From positions 1 through 64,000 of the forward strand of contig MARA01000035.1 of the NCBI GenBank assembly GCA_001792895.1: a stretch of DNA of 64,000 bases, in the 5' to 3' direction. A model generated the notes under the pieces. That model worked only from the letters and a program-made list of their open reading frames with translations. It did no database searches and had not been told where the DNA came from. The DNA is from Lentinus brumalis (lineage: Eukaryota > Basidiomycota > Agaricomycetes > Polyporales > Polyporaceae). This document shows, piece after piece, positions 34,094-43,870 of the stretch (position 1 is the stretch's first letter; every line of letters begins with the position of its first letter). The position numbers and the translations under genes are program-made.

Positions 34094-34603
34094 AGCGGGA
34101 CAGCGCGATCAGTGCGGGTGCGCCGAGGATACGGGTGCGTCTTCCTGTCGCTTTGGCTTCTGTCCGTTCGCGCTCATGTCACCGTGTGGGTAGACAGTGA
34201 CGCGAGTGGATATCAAGCCCCGCGACAGCGACACGCAGCTAGAGGATGCGCTGGAAGCTACCCAGCGGCCAGAACCCTCGCCTCTGCCATCCATATATTA
34301 TCCGTCAGCGTGATGCACTGGCGTATATGGACGCATAGGACGCATGTACGTAGCAGTGTATTTGTATTGGCTAGTCTGGGGTTCGTGTGTCGGTATCATA
34401 TCATAGGGATGCCATTTATCAGGATATACTTCTGCGGTCCGCACATGGTAGGGGCCTTCCAACTGGACTTCAGACTGAGGAGGAGGAGAGCGACGCGTTC
34501 AGTCACATCCGTTACCATGTGTGACGTCACGCGCATTTCCGTGTTCGGGTGGCGAGGAGCGTCACGCTTGGCTCGCGAACCTCTGCAACCGACGACCACC
34601 ACG
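34094..34603. other. Intergenic region upstream of MAU2
   Basis: About 0.5 kb in head-to-tail orientation, presumed MAU2 promoter. An open frame extends upstream of the MAU2 ATG but shows no similarity, so it is treated as non-coding. Confidence 0.5.
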
Positions 34604-37546
34604 ATGACCTCGGCAGCCTCTTCGACGCGTCGCCACAACGCTCAGCGCGTTGCGGCTGATGAAAGTGATGACGAGAATCCTCGACCGACGAAAAGACAGC
34701 GCATACAGTCGACGCCTGTGTCGGACGCCGACGCATACTCTGAATTACTCCTCGAGCCTCTAACACCTCTCCCATCTCAGGCCGCCAGCGAGCCAGCTTC
34801 CCGCCCGCCGCCGTCTCGCACCGCCTCGCAGAAGCAGCGAGACCTTTCTTTGAAGCCGATACCGCCTGCTATCCTGCTCGTCAGTCTGCCATCGTTGCTC
34901 GCACACCCGCCCAACCACAGGTTCTATATCCACTCCCTTGTCCTTTCCCTCACTGCGCTGCGGAAATGTTTGGCTTTACCTGCGCTGTCCCCGGAGATTG
35001 AATGCCGTGCTTGGACGGGGCTAGCGGAGATCGGGATGCGGGTCATTGGTGGCGGGATGAGCCAGAGCGAGGAACATGTGTGGGCGAAGGGGATAGAGTC
35101 AGAGGTACGCATATACTTAGTGGAGCTCATCGATACAGGTGTCTTATGGTTATTCGACGAGTTCAGGTGGAAAAGGCTTTGAGTCGAGGGGTGAGTCTCG
35201 CCTTTAGTGGTTCTGTTTGTCGCACTGCTCACACTCGGCATGGTAGTCTATCATAGCGCAGAAGGTACAAAACCCTATCTTATTTTGTGATACTCTCGAG
35301 ATGCTGAAAATCGTTCCCAGCACCCCTCTTTGCGTGCATATAGGCACCAACTCGCGCTGCTCCAAGCGCAGCTCTCCCAGTGGCAGCAAAAGACGAAGTT
35401 TGCGCGCAATCAGATCCGAAACCTCATCACATCATTCTTGCCCTCGGATCCCCCGCATACAGTCTACTCTGCACATCTTGCTCTCATCACTCTCCTCACC
35501 ACTCCGGCTACTGCAGCGAAGCCTATGCTGGGCCACTCTTCTACACCTGCCAAAGGCCGCCCGGCATCCTCGCATCAACGTACCTTGTCTTCTCCCCAGC
35601 CGAGCGCACAGGACGTCCATGCTGCTCTGGCGTCGGTACAGGAACTGGAAGATCGTGCGACGGCTCAGAAGCACAGTCAAGTAGCGCTTCTCGCCCGTGT
35701 CTTGCGCACCCGCATCCTGGTCGCCGCAAGTATGTGGGCGGACCTCGCAGAGGCGATTCAGAGCGCAGAGGCAGCTCTGGGGCTCTCGTACGAAGCTGCG
35801 TCGACCCCGAAGGCCCGCAAACCTCTGCATCCCTCGCACGCGAACGGTACGACGGAGCATGGCGCGCCCGGGAAGGGGACGCAGCCTCCGCCGGTGGAGC
35901 AGACGTTTATCATGTTTGAGGACGCGTTTGAGGCTGCAATGGCGGTGCACCTTCTCATGCTCTCTGTCGTCTACTATACCCATGCGGGTGAGGCCACCGA
36001 AGTCTCGCAGAGGCTATCGCACCTCCATGCGCTGCTCGACTCGGAGGTACTCGAAAAGTTCCCGGAGGGCTATGTGGAGGTTATTCATGCTTATAACATG
36101 TTATTTGGCGACCGCAACTGACTATATGCGCGACACTAGATACCACTCGATCCTGGCCCGTCACTTGTCGTGCAGGTGACCCATCCACGGATCTTATTCC
36201 TCCTCGCGTTCCTCGTCAGCAGCGCATCGAAGAGGGACGCCGTTGGAAGAAAGCCCAAGCGCAAGGTTTTCGCCACAGAGGGTCTGACCACCTGGGACTC
36301 TGAGGCTGTACGCGAGATCTCTTGTGCGTTGAACAATGTCCTTCGCTCGATATACCGTCTCAATTGTTTCTTGACAGTTTCAATATGGTCGAGTATGGGA
36401 GACGTTCAAGAGGTGGAAGAGCGCCTGGCACGTATCAAAGCCGACCTACTTTGCGAAGTCATAGCAGTACGTTCCACCCACCATGGCTCTTGACGGCGAA
36501 GCCTGAACTTCGACTGCTGCAGGTGTCTACAATGCGGAGCGAGTTTGATATTGCCGAACGGGTAAGTACAAGTCCAGTGTCCGAAGATAACAGAGTTGAC
36601 GCATTGTCGGCAGAACCTGGACGTCCTCATTGCACACACACGAACCTACGACATCTTCCCACTCTTCTCTGCTCGCATAGCTCTGCACCACGCCCACCTC
36701 GCGCACTCACTGGCTCGTCCGGCGCGCGCCCTCCGCTGCTACCGCGCAGCGGCTCACCATTCTGAACCCGGCAGCTTCGTCAATGTCGCTGCCCGGGCTG
36801 GCGAGATCGCGCTGTGCGTTGGTGTGCGGCGTCGAAAGGCGACTATGGGCGAAGCCTGGCGGCAAGGTCTGTCGCTGACTGACGATGACTGGACGGAGGA
36901 TGACGAGGCCGAAGATCTGGAGGAACGCGGAGCGGAGGTCATCGAGCTATGTCATGGCATGGGCGGGACCCTCGAAGCTATCGGGCAGGTGCTTCAAGCA
37001 TGCTTCACCCCCGAGATCCTCAAAGCGAAGTACGTGGTGCACTACTTGCTCGTGCCGTGCGTCTGTAGCTAATGGTTCGCGTAGGCAGCATCTCAAGCAA
37101 GCTCTTGAGCTCGCGACCAAGGCACAGGACAATCACCTGCGTGCGCTCGTCCTCGCGCTCATCGCTGCCCACTACCTGCATACGGCCGGTGACCATGCGC
37201 GCTCGATGCTTCAGACGTGCGAGCAGCTCGCGGCTGGTCTCGGTGCTCCTCCGACCAAGGGTGCGACAACTCCCGGGGAGAACGGGAAGGCAGCTACGCC
37301 TATCGTTGTCGGGAATGCGCCCTTGGGTTTCTGGGTAGGAGAACGCTTCTTAGGTAAGCAGCGGCACCTCTTGACATGTTTGCATAGATGCTTACTTTGT
37401 CTGGGACAGAGCTGTACAAGCGTTTCGGCAAGGACACGAGGGCGCAGAAGCAGGTCATCGTCAATGCCCAGCTCGCGAAAGCCGTCGACACCCTTGCCCG
37501 GCGCGATCTTCCCCGCGAGCCGACTCCCAAGGCTGTTGCTGCATGA
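34604..37546 (+). CDS. MAU2: MAU2/SCC4 cohesin-loading factor
   Basis: The TPR-type partner of Scc2/NIPBL, which loads cohesin on chromatin. The ATG at 34604 gives MTSAASSTRRHNAQRVAADE, then a nuclear localisation-like RPTKRQR and a Pro/Ser-rich linker. The helical body begins IPPAILLVSLPSLLAHPPNH and SLVLSLTALRKCLALPALSP. Two micro-exons follow: 35167-35190 (24 nt, VEKALSRG) and 35247-35264 (18 nt, SIIAQK). They join to HPSLRAYRHQLALLQAQLSQ, the family-typical order. Later blocks are FEDAFEAAMAVHLLMLSVVY, THPRILFLLAFLVSSAS, a 39-nt exon (36523-36561), NLDVLIAHTRTYDIFPLFSA, LKQALELATKAQDNHLRALV and ELYKRFGKDTRAQKQVIVNA, ending KAVAA at 37546. It is roughly 780 residues, in the family range. 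Confidence 0.92.
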
Positions 37547-38151
37547 TCGGTCCTGTTCTGCCCCTTGACTTCTGCTCGCATGCTCTGCTCCTTTTGCTCC
37601 CAGGTTACTTCACGCTCGTCACTGGTTCGGAACTCAGACCATGCCATCTCGGACGATTCACTGCAACTCCCATCATTCGACAAATTTGTATCCATAGCTT
37701 TTCGTTCTTGCTATCCATCGCTTTCGCACAGGACTTCTGTCGACTCAGATCGTGAACGGTGTCCAGCATGTGCGGTCCGGAAGTCCGATACATGCCCTGA
37801 GGAACCGTGTGGTCGCTCGATGACCGCGCGGGGGCTGGGGGCGCTTCGGCACGGTCGACGTTCTCGGACTCATCCGCCTGGCGTCGTCTTCAACCTCCGC
37901 GCATGCAACGAGGTTGCAATGAGGCAACCAGTCAGGAGGAGTCACTTGGAGTCAAGATAGGTAGAACAATCTACCCTTCTGCCGTGCGTGCGTATAAAAG
38001 GGACTCGGAGGAGGTACTGTAGCTGGGTCAAAGACTTTGACCTACCCTGTTTCATTGGTAAGTGAGAGCTCGCAGGGTCCTTGAGCAACAGAGTGAACGC
38101 GGGTCTACATACTAACAGCATCATCTGTATCTCATTAGGTCCGGAACGAAT
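37547..38151. other. Intergenic region with F-box gene promoter
   Basis: Contains the TATAAAAG element at 37993-38000 and the 5' leader of the F-box gene at 38152. No gene is seen. Confidence 0.5.
37993..38000 (+). promoter_or_regulatory. TATA box of the F-box gene at 38152
   Basis: A near-consensus TATAAAAG lies 159 bp upstream of the ATG at 38152, on the same strand. This is one of the clearest core-promoter matches in the window. Confidence 0.55.
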
Positions 38152-39426
38152 ATGTGCGCAGCCCCGACAGCCGGCCCGAACATTAACGAGGATGTCGTCT
38201 ACGAGCTCATGCTCTATCTGGAGCGCAGGGAGCAGGCAGCTGCGGCACAGGTGGCTACATGTTGGACCGGCCCTGCCCGAAGAGTCTTGTATCGATCACT
38301 TACGTTCCACACCTGGGAGCGGGCACAGGAGTCGTCCGAACAACGACTCGTGGAGACCATACGCAACCATCCTCATCTCCGGGCTTTCGTACAGCAGCTC
38401 ACCATCCATTCGGCTGAAGACAAGAAACCCATGACTCAACTGGACTGGGTGGACTTGTTTCCCCCGAGCAGCCTGCGTAACTTCACGTACATCTGTCGGC
38501 CGCGCGCCGCTTTCAACCACGAGCTCCTGAAGAAGGACGCTATACGCACGGTTTCCCACCTCATTGCCACTAGCCCGGATACCTTCCCCGCATTGAAGGC
38601 GTGCTTCGAGCTCCCGATGATGGAGACCCTCGATCTTGACCTTACCAAATGGAGCCCGAGAAGGGACCCGGGCGATCGTCCTGCAATCGAGTACCGTCTG
38701 CAGCTCGACGGGGCGAAAGTCCCGAACCTCAAACATCTGTACATCCAGGTCCCCTACATCCGCGACGACACCGTCATGGTCATCATCGCGGCATTCGCCC
38801 CCCAGCTACACTCCTTGCACATCCACGTACCCCCGCGACAACCCCACGATTTTCAGGTGAAAGCGAAGGCAGCTTGGACGGAGGAGTTCGTCGGCCACAT
38901 CCGCAGGGCAACAAAGCTCACCCGCCTCGTCTTCAGCGGGTTCCTCGAGTTGATCCAGGTGCCTCCGCTCTTGAACGCGAATGGGCATGTCCAAGCCCTG
39001 AGGATCAACGCGGCGCTGGAGCGGTTGTGGCACGAGCCGCTGCGCCTCAGGCAACACTTGCACCCCTTCCTTGACGAGGTCGTGCAGAAGTCCGCCGTCG
39101 AGCATTTGTGCGGCGTTGACGGGACCTACTCCGAGAAGCTCTTCCACAGACTGCCGCGCAGAATCAAGATGCTGGAGTTTTATGTCGAGAAGTCATTCGA
39201 GTGCGAGGGCGCGCTGCTGGAGATGTTGGGCCGGGTCAGGAAGGTTCGGCTGGGCTTGCGGGTTGTGAGGTTCTTCGCCTCTGAGGAGGCACGGACGTCG
39301 TTTGGGGTAATTGAGGCGGCTTGCACGGAGAACGGGGTCGAGTTCGATTTTGTTCCCGTCGTGGCTCCTTTGTACCATCCTCCCTCCCGCCCCGCGATGC
39401 TCTGGGACGAGGACCATCGAGACTGA
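38152..39426 (+). CDS. F-box-like LRR protein, 424 residues
   Basis: A single exon. The N-terminus MCAAPTAGPNINEDVVYELM corresponds to the F-box region, followed by AQVATCWTGPARRVLYRSL. An irregular leucine-rich region follows: HPHLRAFVQQLTIH, PSSLRNFTYICRPR, VPNLKHLYIQVPYIRDDTVM, IIAAFAPQLHSLHIHVPP, TKLTRLVFSGFLELI, and LPRRIKMLEFYVEKSFECEG. It ends near CTENGVEFDFVPVV plus a short tail. The architecture matches the other F-box genes here, with the conserved 'GTYSE-LF-L' block (VDGTYSEKLFHRLPRRIK) also present in the gene at 29256. The role as SCF adaptor is inferred. Confidence 0.85.
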   Translation: MCAAPTAGPNINEDVVYELMLYLERREQAAAAQVATCWTGPARRVLYRSLTFHTWERAQESSEQRLVETIRNHPHLRAFVQQLTIHSAEDKKPMTQLDWVDLFPPSSLRNFTYICRPRAAFNHELLKKDAIRTVSHLIATSPDTFPALKACFELPMMETLDLDLTKWSPRRDPGDRPAIEYRLQLDGAKVPNLKHLYIQVPYIRDDTVMVIIAAFAPQLHSLHIHVPPRQPHDFQVKAKAAWTEEFVGHIRRATKLTRLVFSGFLELIQVPPLLNANGHVQALRINAALERLWHEPLRLRQHLHPFLDEVVQKSAVEHLCGVDGTYSEKLFHRLPRRIKMLEFYVEKSFECEGALLEMLGRVRKVRLGLRVVRFFASEEARTSFGVIEAACTENGVEFDFVPVVAPLYHPPSRPAMLWDEDHRD

Positions 39427-39622
39427 CAAGAGGGGCTACAGCTGGAGGCTTGACGATATCGGAATCCATGCCTATGTATTCTATCAAACCAATTGTGACC
39501 TTACTCCGGAAGCGCCGGTCGTACTTGTTTGCGTTACGACCACCACCAGCCCTCACCAGCCTCTACAGTTCCCATCCATCAGATCAACCTTGGAAGAAAA
39601 ATTCATCTCCTTTCTAACGCAC

Positions 39623-41258
39623 ATGATTGCCGCAATTGCTTCTGCAGGTCGTCGTTCAGCCTTCCCGCCACGTCGACTGTCTCTTCCGGACGACATCCTC
39701 CTCGAGATCGCAAGCTACCTCTCTTTCCGTGATTCCCTGAGTATATCACTCGTATCGAAACACGTCCACACAGTTGTGCCTCCGCGCATTACGACGGTGA
39801 TATGCAGATACCAGGAGCATATCGTTCTGTTGCATGCCTACGTCTTCCGTGCCCGCGGAGGAGCCGCTGTAGCAACCGACCGCGCATCTCGCCTCAGCTC
39901 TTTGACTCTGGCGGAGTCCGCCCAGAATACCAGACATCCAACGGCGGATACCGGTGAAGACCTCGACAATTATGAAACCCTGCTCACGATGTTCATGACG
40001 GTCGCATACACAGCAAAGAACCTCAAGTACCTCCGTATCGACGAGTTTCACATCTGCTGCAGAACGAAAGCCCTCGATGGTACAAAGCTCCGCAGCCTCG
40101 TGCACATGCACTTGAGCGACATCACGGACGGCCTCGTTGCGGGTGGTCACAAGTTCTATCCGCCGACTCTTCGAAGTTCTGCATCTCGCGCAATTTGAAG
40201 TTTGGGAATTACGCCCTCAAATTTCTGCGTTCGCACTGTTCAGCAGTATTGAGCAGCAGCAACTTCGCTCGCTCTCGACCCTGATCATTGAGAACTTCGT
40301 GTCCTGCGCGGATTGGTCGGAGATGTCGAATCACGCGCCTCAGCTTGCCACCGTCCGTGAGCTCGTCCTCATTAAAGCCGACCTTCATGACACGACCCTC
40401 CTCCTCTCCCGTACTTTCCCTAACCTTCGCTCCCTGTGTGTTGTCGAATATGGCTTTCCGCACACGAAAGGTGCCGCCCCGACACCCTCTCCGAGGCTCC
40501 ATGCTCTCACGGTGGTCGACTCGACGTCCGACGCCATCATCGTCCCGTGGACATGCGACAGGCTGCTCTACGTCTGCACGACGCCCGCTGATGCGCAAGC
40601 GCTTGAGCTCAGAAGATGCGACGATAGCGAGCTAGTCGGGTTGACTCTCCGGATCCCCCAGGCTGAGATGCGCTATGGTGTCTGGACGGTGGTGTGGAAG
40701 ACGCTGCCCATGATTTCATGGCTCGAGCTGCAGACGGACCTCTTCTCTACGCTGGAGATCCTTCAATACGACTTCCCGGACGACAGCGACGACTTCCCGG
40801 ACTACAGCGTGAGTGTCACTCTTCCCTCGAGATCTGACCGGCCGGTTGACTCACGCGAGATCTGCTAGATCAAATCCAAGAGGTATTCACTTGACAAAGT
40901 CAAGTGTCTCTCTGTCCTTGCTCCACGTCCAATTTCGGATTGCGGAGGCCGCACGGACCCATGCGTGATACAGAAATTCCTCCGAGATGCTGCCGAATGC
41001 ATGCCTGCACTGCGTTACGTCGCTCTCGCGGAGCAGGACGAAGTCTCCGTGGACTGGAAGGAAGACTACTCCGGTGATCATGCGCCGTGGAGATGGTGGG
41101 AGGTGAGGAGAGACAGAGCAGGGAGGGGGCGGGACGAAGTACACGAGATCCCTTCGTGGCAGGGTGAACGCATCAGGGTGTACCTCCGGGATGCGGACGC
41201 TAAGGCAATGGACGAGTTCGACGGTGAGTTTGCACTTGTCCGAACCGTATGCAAATAA
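39623..41258 (+). CDS. F-box protein with an apparent frameshift
   Basis: The ATG at 39623 gives MIAAIASAGRRSAFPPRRLS, then a clear F-box: LPDDILLEIASYLSFRDSLS and ISLVSKHVHTVVPPRITTVI. The LRR part reads NLKYLRIDEFHICCRTKALD and LRSLVHMHLSDITDGL, then changes to another frame between about 40137 and 40198. The new frame gives IRRLFEVLHLAQFEVWELRP and SLSTLIIENFVSCADWSEM. An intron at about 40809-40868 (GTGAGTGTC donor, CTGCTAG acceptor) leads to the last exon: IKSKRYSLDKVKCLSVLAPR, MPALRYVALAEQDEVSVDWK, ending FALVRTVCK at 41258. No GT-AG intron explains the frame change, so the gene is either disrupted by a +1 indel or carries an error. It differs from the other F-box genes in having a more canonical F-box. 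Confidence 0.78.
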
Positions 41259-41985
41259 CTTCTTCGGGAGGTTCGCGGCGCAGAGGTCGGAGCGGTACCT
41301 CTTCCCCCCTCGGTCACAATCCTTCATTGCAGTCGCCTTCGCAGTCGCCCTCGCCAAGGAGGGGAACCTGACCTACATCTGATGGATGGGCGACTCGGAG
41401 TTTGCTCTGCACCCTCGTCCTAGTCACCGTCTGATTTGTACCAACAGGTAGTGCGTTCCTCTCCTTTCTGTTGTCCGACGCCTATTTTCTTGTGGGTGGT
41501 ATGCGCGAAAGGTCCTCTGCCAACTTTACGATGATCATCTGTTTCGTCGCCGGCTCAGGCGGTATCTATGAGACGGGGTCCCTCGATGTCCGAGGAAGGG
41601 TCCACACCACAGACGCGGGCCTCGAAGCACTCGTACATACAGGGAAAAGGTGACAATGCAACGTTGATATCCTCATGGACGGCGCTGCTATTGCGTTGAT
41701 CTGTAAGTAGCGTCTTACCAGGTTGGTCCAATGTTTCTCATCGTCCTGCGGCGAACCTTCTCACTTGGTCTCCTCATCGGCGAGCAGACGATAGACCTCC
41801 CCGTCTATCTAGTGGCGGTCTGAAGCAAGTATATAAAGGCCGACGTCGGACTACTTAGTGTGGAGATGTTGAGGTGTGACTCGCTGGAAAGAATGGCAGA
41901 GGTGACGTCGGGTCAGTATGCATATTACCGGTGCGCCGGGAAGGATTGCTTACCGGCTCACATCTCCAACATGCGCCGGCACATC
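41259..41985. other. Convergent intergenic region
   Basis: Between two F-box genes with facing 3' ends. It contains TATATAAAG at 41830-41838 on the plus strand, facing the 3' end of the minus-strand F-box gene. No gene is seen. Confidence 0.45.
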
Positions 41986-43104
41986 TCACCAAGACTCGTA
42001 CGGGTCATAGATGTATTCGATGCCGCTCGCAGCGCAAGCATCGGCTATGCGCGCGAACTCCTCTTCTCCCCGTGGTCCATCACCATAACACATGTCGTTG
42101 TGGAGGCAAATGCGCGAGAGAGACAGCTTGCGCTCCTTCACATGCAAGAGACAATCCAGGAGGTCCTCCTCGAACGGAATCGCATGGTTGTCTGGCGTGA
42201 ACTCGAGCACCTGCAGGGACGGCGGGAGATTCTTGAACAGAAACCCGGTGTAGGTGCACTCCACTACATGGAGATGCTCCAGCCTGGTGGTGTGCTTGAT
42301 GAGCTCGTCCAGAAACGGGGACGGGCACCACGGTCGGCCGCGCTCTGAGTCCTGCCCTAGAAGGAGCAGCTTCTTCAGGCCACGACCGTACCTGGCGATG
42401 GCAGCGTCACGCCACTGGTGAAAGCCGCCATTGACATACCACGGACCATCGGTGGTGAAGGAATCAAGCTGAGGGGACAGTGCGATGAACAAGTCATATA
42501 TGGGTCGTATCCATGTGTGGCTAAATTCGACTGTAAGGTGGCGCAGGTTCGGCGGAATCGGGTAGTTGTAGTGACCGTCAAACGCATCTTTCTCGACGCC
42601 CGGGAATACGAGCGTCAGGTGTACGAGGGTTGGAACCAGGATAGTGGCGAGTTCTTGTACGTTGTGAATGCCGTACCATACGGTGAGCGACGAGAGCGTC
42701 TGCACAGCCGGGATTTGCCAGAAAGAAAGCGGGAGGTACACACGAGGATAGTCGATATTAAACTGAAAGTCTAGCAGGAGTTGGCGGAGACAGTGAGGAG
42801 GAAGGAGTCGCATGAATTGCTGAACTATCTCGTCGTTGCTGTATACAGGGGTGCAGAGTGAGCGCAGCAAGGGCCGAAGATGGGGATACGCGTTCATGGT
42901 GTCGTACAACGAGTCGAAGGACGTTCGGCTCTCATAAGTACAGTCAACCTCCTTGTAAAGCGCACTCTGTGCCGGGGCCGTCCATACACGAGAGACAAGC
43001 GCGGCTGAAGCCAGATAACCCTTTCGAAGGATGTCCGGGTTGTCGAGAATTTGGTATAGGATGTCCTGGGATAGCGAGAAGCTACGGGGGTCGCACGGCG
43101 CCAT
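41986..43104 (-). CDS. F-box-like LRR protein, 372 residues
   Basis: A single exon starting at the ATG at 43104 (MAPCDPRSFSLSQDILYQIL). The F-box region continues with ASAALVSRVWTAPAQSALYK. The leucine-rich body includes YPHLRPLLRSLCTPVYSND, LPPHCLRQLLLDFQFNIDY, IPPNLRHLTVEFSHTW, FIALSPQLDSFTTDGPWYVN and LPPSLQVLEFTPDNHAIPFE. It ends in CAASGIEYIYDPYESW. It is a clear paralogue of the gene at 18046-19176, 23 kb away on the same strand, with the same length and C-terminal pattern. The role as an SCF substrate receptor is inferred from the fold. Confidence 0.88.
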   Translation of the reverse strand: MAPCDPRSFSLSQDILYQILDNPDILRKGYLASAALVSRVWTAPAQSALYKEVDCTYESRTSFDSLYDTMNAYPHLRPLLRSLCTPVYSNDEIVQQFMRLLPPHCLRQLLLDFQFNIDYPRVYLPLSFWQIPAVQTLSSLTVWYGIHNVQELATILVPTLVHLTLVFPGVEKDAFDGHYNYPIPPNLRHLTVEFSHTWIRPIYDLFIALSPQLDSFTTDGPWYVNGGFHQWRDAAIARYGRGLKKLLLLGQDSERGRPWCPSPFLDELIKHTTRLEHLHVVECTYTGFLFKNLPPSLQVLEFTPDNHAIPFEEDLLDCLLHVKERKLSLSRICLHNDMCYGDGPRGEEEFARIADACAASGIEYIYDPYESW

Positions 43105-43870
43105 CTTGTGAGGCTCCGGCTCAGACAGATGATGATGGACGACAGCCTAACCAGAGGTTAGTGCGGTATTCCCTGGTCAAAGAGCCACACAACTCACCAT
43201 ATCTTCGTGCTGACGACCCGAATTGTCACCATGGTCGAGAGCGAGTTCCGCCCGTTTATAGCTGAAGGATACTTTTTGGATCCCAGACATGCATTCTTTC
43301 AGCTGCTCTTCATGCAAAAGCAGACCGGAGGAATCCATCTGGGCCCTGGCGAAGCAGATCGAAGTCGAGATAGGGGGAAGAGTCAAGTACAATAGGCGCC
43401 CACGCCCGCGGACGATGGACAGATGAACAGATGGATAAGAACCGACTACATACGCTAATAACATAGCGCAGGGAAGTACTTGGGGTATAGCCGCTAATTG
43501 GCTGCCATTTACAACTCATGAGCTCAGATGCGCTCACACTCATACTATTTCCCGGGTAAGTATCGAGCCAGCTGTACTAGCTGTAGTACGGGCATGGGTG
43601 TCGTGACAAATGTGAACTTGAAACCAAAGCACGACAACATCCCACAGTATTCAGAACGGTCTTCCAACGCCGAAATGAGCATGTGTTCGGATGGAGGAAC
43701 TCAGTCAGAAAAGTCGGCTTGCTGACCGCCGATGCATGCAGACCAGAGATTGCTCGAAAGATATGAGTTACGAGCAAGTACAGCGTCCATGTTTGTGTCG
43801 CAATGTCCACCATCATCACATAGCCTCGCCCGGCTGGGAACGGTTCGGGTGAGTATCAGTACACACAGCA
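43105..43870. other. Intergenic region with F-box gene promoter
   Basis: Upstream of the F-box gene and downstream of the Ser/Thr-rich gene, both minus. It holds a TATAAA element. If the GTGAGT at the end of the DVQ codons near 43890 is a splice donor, a last exon of the Ser/Thr-rich gene could also lie here, but none was identified. Confidence 0.45.
43255..43260 (-). promoter_or_regulatory. Possible TATA box of the F-box gene at 43104
   Basis: The minus strand reads TATAAACGGG about 156 bp upstream of the start codon at 43104, almost the same spacing as for the F-box gene at 38152. Confidence 0.5.

Noticed and set aside
34112..34603. Possible N-terminal extension of MAU2 in the same frame
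   Set aside because: The upstream text is not conserved-looking and the ATG at 34604 is the natural start before the Ser/Arg-rich N-terminus.
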